From positions 9,458,001-9,522,000 of the forward strand of contig NC_065887.2 in assembly GCF_932274485.2 (NCBI RefSeq): a DNA stretch of 64,000 bases, written 5' to 3'. The notes under the pieces are model-generated. The model was not told the DNA's origin. It saw only the letters and a program-made list of their open reading frames with translations, and searched no databases. Source of the stretch: Patella vulgata (taxonomy: Eukaryota; Mollusca; Gastropoda; Patellidae). Of this stretch, positions 56,701 through 64,000 are shown piece by piece (within the stretch, counting starts at the first letter, position 1; every line of letters starts with the position of its first letter). Position numbers and translations under genes: made by a program.

Positions 56701-59700
56701 AATTTAATTTTCTTGAAAAAGACATTCATATTTTGTTATTTAAATTTAGATTTACTTACAGTAACATCGTATTATCAGAATATCGTTTAAATATATAACT
56801 TACAGTAACATCGTATCATCACGATATCGTTTAACATGTTTAAGTTGTTTATTTTCAGGAATAAAATCGAACTTTTCTATATAATCAACTCCTTGTTCTT
56901 CATGGTTCACCACAAATAATATCTTCTTGCCTGTAAAATATACCAGGGTTAGACGTTAACACAGCATAAACTCAATATCTTCGTCACTAGATCATTAAAC
57001 CTCATTTGCGTTCTCATTGGCGGATTTTCAGTAAAATATTTTACATTATTGTGGTGTATCACTTTTTTTTAAAGGCTCAATACCACTCTTGTTGTAACTG
57101 AAATATATGTCCCAATCTTTATCCTAGTCAACAAATTTTACTATTTTACAATATTCCAATTAATTGATGATACAAAATTCATCTTAACACACCTAATTTA
57201 AAAAATTGGAAAAATTCAACTAAATGATTTGAAAAGCCTAACGTAAACCTTTTCAAATGTGACTTGGATTTAAAAATATTTTCAAACCCTCTGGACAAGT
57301 AAAATAGGATGTAATGGATAATTTACACAACAGGTAGGACACATAAACATCTAATACTTAGAATAAGGCTATTATTTATTTTCTGGAGCTGTCAAGCCAG
57401 CAAGAGTGTTATTGTCTCTTTAAAAAGAAACGTTTTTTGTTATTTATTGCAAATCAAAGTCTCATTACGTGATTTGAGCATACTTTGAATCCCTTGTAAA
57501 CCACAGTATAGTGAAAGATGATTCGCTATTAGGAATATTGATCCTAAAATGTAGCTATTCCGTTCAGTATTTACAAAGGTGAGAGAGAGAGAAATGGGGT
57601 TTAACGTCCACTCGACACAAACTAGGTCATTTCGGGACTAAGACATGGTTCAATTTTATTTCAATAATTCGCTTGCGCGTAGGGGTCTTTAGCAGTGGGA
57701 GGAAATCGGAGGACCCAGAGAAAACCCACGAGGTTGGACAGGCGACCCTCCTCCTTTCCACGTACATACAACCGGGGATTCGAAACCACGCCAGTAGACT
57801 CAATGACAGACTTTATGATACAGCACGCACGTGCTAACCATTCAGCAATCCAACCCCCCATTTACAAAGGTATACTGAGTTGAAATTTCATTGATCTATG
57901 CGGCTCGCTATGTAATAAGCTCACACTGTTTTGCTGTAGGCAAACACAATTGATAGGCCTAACTTAAAGCAGATTGAATCCAAGCCGGGAGGTTATCTTG
58001 AGTTAGTATTTTGATTTTGTTTTCTAAATCTAATGCGAAATGATAAATCTTAGTACATATAAGCCACAAGAAACTTAAAGGCCCATTATGTAAGAATTAG
58101 ATTAAGAGCTAACCATTCTTGCTCTAATAGTTCAAAAATAGATAATGCCAAATGACAACATTGAAATTTCATTCAAATTACTCTATTCTGAGTCAAATTA
58201 TCAATGTTTATAGTTTTGAAAAGATATGTGCATAGTGGTAACCAGGACTATGGTATATTTGAGAATTAGCCTCGCTTTCCCATTTTTAAATTAAATTTTT
58301 AAATGGCGAACCGTTCTAAGCTAGTTAAAATCTCGAGAGTTGATTATGGTCTTGTTTTGTTTATGAATGCCAGGGGCGGATCCAGGAATTTTTGCAGGAC
58401 GGGGTTTGCCAGGTTCCTGAGAAAATGTACACCCCCCCCCCCCTCGGCTTGAAATTATTTTTTAAATACATGGTCTCTATCGTTATTTTGGCGTATATAC
58501 ATACACATTGATCTTTTTAAACAGAGAAATCCAACATCCTGTTTGACGTCAATTTGTATTATGAATTAATACGGTGACATTGTGATTCAATTTTATTGAT
58601 GCAAAGCATTAATTGTGATATCACATATGTCTACATCATAAAAAAGGTTATTTACCCCCCCCCCCCTCTGGATCAGCGCCTGAATGCATTATTACTAATG
58701 TAGATACCTACATAATGCATGTTTAATATAATAGCGAAAAATGCAAACGATGCATCGTTACTTTACACACTACTTTGACTGATATTTACCTGATTTATCA
58801 AGCCAACCACCGATTCCATGGGGACGGAATAATTTTACATTAAAGCCACCATTACTTCCTACTATAGACAGTTCTTCTACTTTCGCTTTATTCTTGTTGA
58901 AATCAAATAAATACATTCTACCAACAATATTATGTTTAACCATATATTCCCTCGTATGTGCTGTTTGATTTTGTACAGCAAGCCCCTGTAATTAAAATTA
59001 GTACTGTGAAGAAGAAAACGATACCAAGACAAAAAGCGTATCTAATCGCTAAATGTTTGCAAAATCAAATCCTATCACTCCAACACACTGAGTTCATCAA
59101 GCATATTTCCGCAGTGGCCCAGACTTTCAGATTTTAAATGAACTGTTCACAAGAGAAGTTAAAGCGATCGATGCTTCGAACCATTCAAATGCCCTTCAGT
59201 ACCACCCATTTATGCTGGATAAAAAGGAGGAAAATATTGCAGTCAATCCTAAATGGTCTTTGATTACAAAAATACATATTTGAGTAATCGTACCTAGAAT
59301 TTACAGTGGATGACCTGCCAATCAGTCTTAACTCATATCTAATTCCTTTAAATAAATCTAGTCCATCTAACAAGACTACCGCCTTAAGAGAAATAGGGTT
59401 TAACGTCCACTTGACAGAAACTAGGGCATTTTGCGATAAACATACGGTTTACTTGCGCTTATGGAGTCTTTAGCAGTGTGTTGGTGAGGGGAGGATGGGG
59501 CCTTAAGGGCCTTGATGTATTAAAATAACTAACCGATGTAATAAATGTTAATCCATCTTTAAATGTATAAAAGTTTTCTGAACCAAGACCTGGAATAAGA
59601 TAAGATTATTGTACTATTAGTGTTTACACAATTGTCTGATTAAATTTCATACATAAAGTGGTATCTAAGACAATGGAGCAGCTGTTAGCTGCAGCACTCA

Positions 59701-59715
59701 GCGATATACAAATTG

Positions 59716-59747
<32 letters not shown>

Positions 59748-62514
59748 GCGCGTCTTACATGTTAAGCAATGTACATGTATTATGTTTGCGAGAAATTTTG
59801 CCAGGACAGCGACGTTAAAGCCTAGTCCTATATCGAATTCTAGCTGTCAAAGGTTCTTTACAGCCACACGGGACGTCGGTTTGTCGTACCATCCGAAAGA
59901 CTATACTCTGTTCCTAGCCCAGACTTAACCGCCCTGCACCAATGACAAAGGGAGCCAGGCTGGAAAATCCCGAGGAACGTTTTAGACCAAAGTCGGGACA
60001 TGCTCACTGAGTCACCACGGTGAGCCGACGACATGCTCACTGAGTCACCACGGTGAGCCGACGACATGCTCACTGAACCACCACGGTGAGCCGACGACAT
60101 GCTCACTGAGTCACCACGGTCGCCGAACAGAACATACAGTGGCATAAATAGAGAGGTTCCGCAAGCAGTACGAACTACGAACACGGCTTCGTACTTCGTA
60201 CTTCGTTTTTGACAAATATCCGTTTCCGCCAATATGCGAAATCCGAAGTAAGATCTTTAGTTCTTATTGTTCACCTGAAACAAGGAATAAAACTGTTTAG
60301 TTTGGTTAAATAAAAAGTATCAAATCAAATCAAATTTTAGTCCTCAAGAGGCTCATTGCAATGGTTTTTTTTTTTGGTTTTTTTTGGGGGTTTTTTTTGT
60401 TTTTCTTTTTTTATCAAATGATTCGATCTTATGGCCGACTGTCGTAAAAAAAAACCAAGTTTCACAGCCCGGAAATTTGCCCAAAATCAGAACGATTGCC
60501 AACCATTTTGACGCTCATTAACATTCTACTGAATGTCCAGGCTGTCTATAAAACAGCAAAAATATGAATTTCATCCACAAATCAGCGAGAAAATCACGAT
60601 TTCGTACTTCGTTTTTTTAACCACGAATTTTTACCGATACTTCGTAGAAAATAGACGAAACGAACGCCGCTTATATCAATGACATCACACGAAGTTCGTA
60701 GTGCGGAACCTCACTAATATCAGCAGTGGAATTCGGTAGCGATAAGGTGGTCCACGCATTCCACACTTTCGTTTTGATACTCTATTTTCAGACTTACTGA
60801 TGCCTTTAACCTGTTCACACTTGCCAGGATAATGTTGATTATAGTGTAAATGATAACCCATATAATACCTGAAAAATATTACAGACAACGTATCAAGAGT
60901 CCGTCACAATACGCTACTAGACTATAGTGCTAGTGTTTAATAAGATATATTAGCTATTTTACGTTCTGGGAGGTATCAACCTTCCTGAACTACCTCCAGG
61001 AAACGGTGAAACAACAAAGAACGACATTTTAAGATTAATTTTGTCATAATCCTTATAGGAAGTATAGAAGTAGATTTCACAAATTAAAAACACTTAAATG
61101 GATATACTACTTCTGAATTTATTAAGATGCTACGCTTTGATACACATTTAGGTATCGTTTTCAAGCAAATAACGATACCTAAATGTGTATCAAAGCGTAG
61201 CATCTAAATAAATTCATAAGTAGTATATCCATTTAAGTGTTTGAAAAATTCTGTCATTTTCCAAATGAAGGTGTAAAATGGGTGAAACTATAAGTCTAAA
61301 GCATTTCGGATGGCACATGTCAATGGACACCCTATAATAGTTCAGCAATGCAGCGAAATACGTCAATATCTTATGTAGCCCCTGCCAGCCTGAGCCACTC
61401 TTATTGCCTAAATGAAACGTTGGAACTGAGTCTGCGTTAGTCTGTGTGTACAGTCTGCAGTGGCGGCGCCAGGGGGGGGGGGGGGGGGGGGCAAGGGGGC
61501 CATTTGCCCCCCCCCCCCATTAATCTGGTCTGCCCTCCGTTTGCTCCCGCCCCCCCCCCCCAATAATTTTAGAAAATAAAAAAAAGTATTTGTGATACGT
61601 TTCGCTAATCAATACCTTCTAGGTTAATAAATCCCAAATCCCCACTCAGTCATAAACTTGCATGTTGTAGAGCATTTCCGACAGTCTATTTTTCAAAATT
61701 TTCTTGGCGAGGTCCCCAATGGACTTGCTACTTTGGCGCTCACAAGGGGAATTCGTTGAGGTTCGCAAGTCCGTTCGTTTGACATTTTGTTCTCTAGTCG
61801 GATAAACTAGTGATCAGGCGACGGACGGTATCTGGTCAGATCTATTTTATCTCGACGATCGGTGCCTGGCAGAATACTGTAAGACAGCATTTCCGGCAGT
61901 CTATTTTTCAAAATTTTCTGGGGGAGGACTCCCTACTTTGACGCTCTTGAGTGGGCTTCGTCGTGATTCGCAAGTCCGGTCGTTGGACACTTTACCCCAT
62001 CGACCATGCAGTGCCTTAAATACTGCCAGGCTGCATTTCCGGCAACCTGTTTTTCAAAATTTTCTGGGGGAGGCCCCCTACCCCTAGTTAAAGCTCGTGC
62101 CTTTGCCCCTTAACCTTGGACTTTGCCCCAGCTTTGCCCCTCCAGTCACCGACGGCTGGCGCCGCCACTGACAGTAGGGTGTAAATCCTCAAGATATACA
62201 TGGTGTCTCTCACTGAAGGATTTTACGCCCAAGACTATCCCAGGTATACTCAATTGAATTTAGGCCAATGTATGTCCCATTAACATCTAGGATTGGACAT
62301 GAAATGAAATGAGATGGGGTTTAACGTCCTACTCTTCTGCTCCGACTGGGCTAATAAAGACGGGTCTAGGACTGGATAATCCCCAAGTTCGATGAAATGT
62401 CGTTTATATTCATTATTACGGTTAAAATTACTTGAATTTTTTTACTTACGCCGTTCTGAGCACCATTTGTAACAAAAACAGAAACAAAGAGCCAACAACT
62501 AACTTCACCAACAT
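50769..62514 (-). CDS. Paraoxonase/arylesterase PON-B, complete, 9 exons, 367 aa
   Basis: A paralogue of PON-A with identical exon number and phases. Exons: 62514-62450, 60868-60798, 59589-59534, 58985-58790, 56930-56804, 56376-56176, 52594-52513, 52122-51988, 50939-50769. Exon lengths match PON-A except exon 8, one codon shorter. The N-terminus is again a hydrophobic anchor (MLVKLVVGSLFLFLLQ). Conserved: Glu50, His120 (RPHGIGG), His139 (VVNHEEQ), Asn174 and Asp175 (LNDVQ), Asn230, Asp275, Asn276, and Cys39 with Cys361. The residue aligned with structural-calcium ligand Asp54 of PON1 is Asn51 (GSENF), whereas PON-A keeps Asp. The exon 4 end of the two genes is very similar (MVKHN, YLFDFNKNKAKV, ELSIVG), so the duplication is not ancient. 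The introns share almost nothing except the exon-5 donor repeat. Confidence 0.95.
51170..51345 (+). repeat. Tandem duplication in PON-B intron 8
   Basis: Two copies of about 80 bases with TTTCGTATATACATTCTTGA and TGTATATGTATACTCTTG. Confidence 0.85.
51460..51788. mobile_element. Small inverted-repeat element in PON-B intron 8
   Basis: The ends are AATCTGATTAAA and TTTAATCAGATT, with ACAGATC and GGATCTGT just inside. A shorter relative is at 2040-2273. Confidence 0.7.
52170..52497 (+). mobile_element. SINE chimera filling PON-B intron 7
   Basis: A family-2 head start (GGGTGGCCGAATG, 52180-52205) is joined to a nearly full family-1 copy (52207-52497) with its own head (GTGTTCGATCCCTGC) and the 3' end GGGACGTTAAACCCCATT. 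It makes up most of this 390-base intron. Confidence 0.75.
52810..52989. mobile_element. Small hAT-like element with 8-bp target duplication
   Basis: The ends are CAGGTCCATAACTAG and CTAGTTACGGCCCCG, inverted with mismatches, and AGTCTACT lies on both sides. About 180 bases, non-coding, in PON-B intron 6. Confidence 0.7.
53848..54140 (+). repeat. Family Y copy inside the 53194-55710 element
   Basis: Contains GTGTAGACTGGAATAACCAG, GTATTTCGCCGAACATAACT and CGACCCATTTGTGTCAATTT. Confidence 0.7.
54596..54780 (-). pseudogene. Tc1/mariner-type transposase C-terminal remnant
   Basis: On the - strand one frame reads LQEEWVRL, then RLIRSMPRRIVECL and GGAITHY before a stop. These match the usual C-terminus of Tc1-like transposases (EEW...I..LI.SMPRRC..., GGHTRY). 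Stop codons interrupt the same frame upstream (after ARGDL and after QILI), so it is inactive. It lies inside the 53194-55710 element. Confidence 0.75.
56450..56690 (-). mobile_element. SINE family 1, decayed copy in PON-B intron 5
   Basis: Tail-side GCGGTCTAACCTCCATCC, body ACCATACCGGAAATCTCGAT and head TCTTACTCACTGAGTCATCG are recognisable. Confidence 0.65.
56761..56803 (-). repeat. Extra copy of PON-B exon 5 end plus donor
   Basis: One additional unit, TTACTGTAAGT preceded by the exon-end text, lies directly downstream of exon 5. It corresponds to the eleven-copy PON-A array. Confidence 0.85.
57073..57419 (-). mobile_element. TTAA-flanked small inverted-repeat element, second copy
   Basis: An inverted copy of 31171-31516, starting AGGCTCAATACCACTCTTG and flanked by TTAA on both sides. 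It lies in PON-B intron 4. Confidence 0.85.
57582..57859 (-). mobile_element. SINE family 2, full length, with target duplication
   Basis: Complete family-2 copy in PON-B intron 4. ATTTACAAAGGT lies on both sides (57570-57581 and 57860-57871). Confidence 0.9.
58371..58682. mobile_element. hAT-like element with 5-bp target duplication, second copy
   Basis: The ends are CAGGGGCGGATCCAG and CTGGATCAGCGCCTG, with AATGC on both sides; C-rich blocks lie inside. It lies in PON-B intron 4. Confidence 0.75.
59387..59483 (-). mobile_element. SINE family 2 3' end
   Basis: GAAATAGGGTTTAACGTCCA, then AACTAGGGCATTTTG and TTAGCAGTG; truncated. In PON-B intron 3. Confidence 0.65.
59534..59589 (-). CDS. PON-B exon 3 with Asp-to-Asn change at a calcium site
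   Basis: This short exon encodes LGSENFYTFKDGLTFITS. In PON1 and in PON-A the matching positions read Glu-Asp: Glu ligates the catalytic calcium and Asp the structural calcium. Here Glu is kept but Asp is Asn. Splice sites are intact (acceptor at 59590, a GTTAGT donor) and the frame is open, so it is not an obvious pseudogene. The change may weaken or retune the structural calcium site. Confidence 0.9.
59755..60121 (-). mobile_element. SINE family 1 with tandemly repeated head
   Basis: A body typical of the family, then about four copies of a 32-base unit (CTCACTGAGTCACCACGGTG) at 60001-60121. The unit is the A-box end of the tRNA-like head. In PON-B intron 2. Confidence 0.75.
60150..60713. 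mobile_element. Inverted-repeat element in PON-B intron 2
   Basis: The left end AGGTTCCGCAAGCAGTACGA and the right end TTCGTAGTGCGGAACCT are inverted repeats. The interior repeats TTCGTACTTCG motifs near both ends and carries a G/T homopolymer tract near 60370. Target duplication unclear. Confidence 0.6.
61088..61243. repeat. Long hairpin in PON-B intron 1
   Basis: Arms of about 70 bases (AACACTTAAATGGATATACT on the outside, CATTTAGGTATCGT inside) with a 14-base loop. The loop region contains TTTGCTTGAAAACG on the - strand, as near 49215. The arms differ by only a few bases. Confidence 0.88.
61458..62170. mobile_element. hAT-like non-autonomous element, second copy
   Basis: Same family and orientation as 3364-3987, with ends CAGTGGCGGCGCCAG and CTGGCGCCGCCACTG. 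The flanks ACAGTCTG and ACAGTAGG agree at six of eight bases. It lies in PON-B intron 1 and carries long G and C runs near its left end. Confidence 0.85.
62300..62370 (-). mobile_element. SINE family 1 3' end
   Basis: GAAATGAGATGGGGTTTAAC followed by about 45 bases of the 3' body, close to the start of PON-B. Confidence 0.65.
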
Positions 62515-62932
62515 TATTGCAAATCTGAAATTTAAGATTACGCAAGAAATTATAACTTGTGTGTGAGAAAACGACTAATTCTGCTTTGAAAAGATAGTCG
62601 CATATATATCAAAGTTTACGTTAGACAGCCTGTGAAAGTTCGGGCATAAACCATACGAATTAGTCGAGATTCGTCAGACTATTTGGAATATTTCGTACAT
62701 ATATCAAATGTAAACACCATGGGCTACCATACATCACTTGTAAAGCGAAAAAAAACGCCGAGTTGTGTTTTGCATGTTAGATACATTTCAAGGTCGCTGT
62801 TTAAAACCCAGACCGGCAATTTAATCAGGGGCTGGTGACCCATGGTTTTGAATCAGGAACAATTAAGGTCCCGTCCGGGTCCCCCAAAAAACAATATTGA
62901 TATGTGCGTGTGTGTGTCGAGTAAACGTTATT

Positions 62933-62963
<31 letters not shown>

Positions 62964-64000
62964 GCGAATACAATATAGCCGTGTGTTGTAACAAGTGACT
63001 TGTAGACTTAACACTAATAACAGCATAACAAGTCACAAGTGTGTATATATTAGAGATGTATTAGCACAGCTCTACACATACCAAACAGTTAAAGCTATGA
63101 TATTATTGTTTCACTATGGATGACCTAGAAAGACAAAGATGTGGTTAGGCTATGTAGATTCCCCGAATGTCCCCAGTCCAGTTGGTAATCACTGATTATT
63201 TAAGGAGTGTTTCTGTGTCACGTGCTTGTTTATAAAACTATGAAAGTAGTTCATCGATCATAAAGTTCAGTATAAAACGCTTGATCTAATAATATACATA
63301 ACATAGCCTACCTTCAACCAGTATTCAACCAGTGTCGGCCGAAATAGTCAGTGAATGATAATAGCTGTCTCGGCTTCGCTTCACTGCAGGACGAGTTAAC
63401 AGTTCAATGTCCAGTCAACAAACGCAACAACACTAAGCACAGCTGCACCAAACGTCAATTGCACACATCGGTGGTTTGGGTAGCAGGTTAACGTTTCTTG
63501 GGTACATCAATTCGGTCGTTCACATGAAACTAAACGTCTACTCACACTAGAAATTATATTTGTTGTCGAAAGCCCGATTTTTTCTTGGTGACAAAGAGAT
63601 GAAATGGGGCGAACGGCTCGTCAATCCCATACTATATACTGTTATTTTGAGACTAACATACCTAATTTAATGCGAAGTGTGTGTTTATTACGAGGTATGT
63701 GTGTATTGTGAGGTATGTGTGTATTGCGAGGGGTGTGTGTAATGCGAGGGGTGTGTGTATTGCGAGGGGTGTGTGTAATGCGAGGGGTGTGTGTATAACG
63801 AGATATGTGTGTATTGCGAGGGGTGTGTGTAATGCGAGGGGTGTGTGTGTATTGCGAGGGGTCGAATTTTACCGACAGGGCACTTTCATTTTTATACATA
63901 ATCTTTATCAAATGCCAGCTACCAAGGGATCTTTTACGTACACAGTAATGTTCACACTGGTTACGATTTTGACGGTAGCGCCCTTTTCAACATAATTTTC
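62515..64000. other. Upstream region of PON-B
   Basis: No exon recognised. It holds a SINE-2 3' end with a TC tract near 62920-62963 and the minisatellite 63660-63865. A weak family-1 SINE fragment (AAGGGATCTTTTACGTAC) lies at 63920-63960. Confidence 0.4.
63660..63865 (+). repeat. Minisatellite at the window end
   Basis: About ten units near 20 bases of the type ATTGCGAGGGGTGTGTGTA, upstream of PON-B. Confidence 0.85.

Noticed and set aside
63642-63995. Open frames rich in Thr/His/Pro or Val/Cys/Arg
   Set aside because: Products of the 20-base minisatellite 63660-63865 on both strands.

Overview
The window looks like nuclear DNA of a lophotrochozoan animal, most likely a mollusc. This rests on AT-rich sequence, many small phase-consistent exons in large introns, two abundant tRNA-derived SINE families and many small inverted-repeat DNA transposons. 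The species cannot be fixed from the sequence alone.

Four host genes are readable from their exons. (1) 925-16706, + strand: an integrin alpha subunit without an inserted I domain, 19 exons, lacking only its N-terminal exon(s). It covers the propeller, thigh, calf-1, calf-2 with a Thr-rich insert and a furin-type site, the transmembrane helix and a GFFKR cytoplasmic tail. (2) 18947-30757, - strand: a complete nine-exon paraoxonase/arylesterase gene, PON-A, 368 aa. (3) 33756-40278, - strand: a complete seven-exon GH18 chitinase, 510 aa, with a Thr-rich repeat stalk and a hydrophobic C-terminus instead of a chitin-binding domain. (4) 50769-62514, - strand: a second nine-exon paraoxonase, PON-B, 367 aa, with the same exon phases as PON-A. 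The integrin and PON-A are convergent (tail to tail). PON-A, chitinase and PON-B all point the same way, so the two paraoxonases are a duplicated pair with the chitinase between them.

The rest is repeats. SINE family 1 ends in a GAAAT/ATTTC tail and SINE family 2 in a GA/TC tail; the two share a 3' end. Other elements include hAT-like elements with 8-bp target duplications, a 2.5-kb inverted-repeat element in a PON-B intron, TTAA- and CTAA-flanked elements, a 1.1-kb TA-flanked element, a 1.3-kb foldback in PON-A, a Penelope-like reverse transcriptase remnant between PON-A and the chitinase, a Tc1/mariner remnant and many minisatellites. The intergenic stretch 40.3-50.7 kb holds mostly such repeats and one uncertain short ORF.

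The most unusual pattern is that several minisatellites are tandem copies of a splice junction. The 5' edge of integrin exon 6306-6467 (acceptor plus exon start) is repeated upstream about seven times. The 3' edge of integrin exon 14986-15105 (exon end plus donor) is repeated downstream three to four times. In PON-A the 3' edges of exon 5 (about 11 copies), exon 6 (about 6 degenerate copies), exon 2 (2 copies) and perhaps exon 7, and the 5' edge of exon 4, are duplicated in the same way. PON-B carries a two-copy version at exon 5. Many copies keep the splice signal, so the cell must choose the right one.
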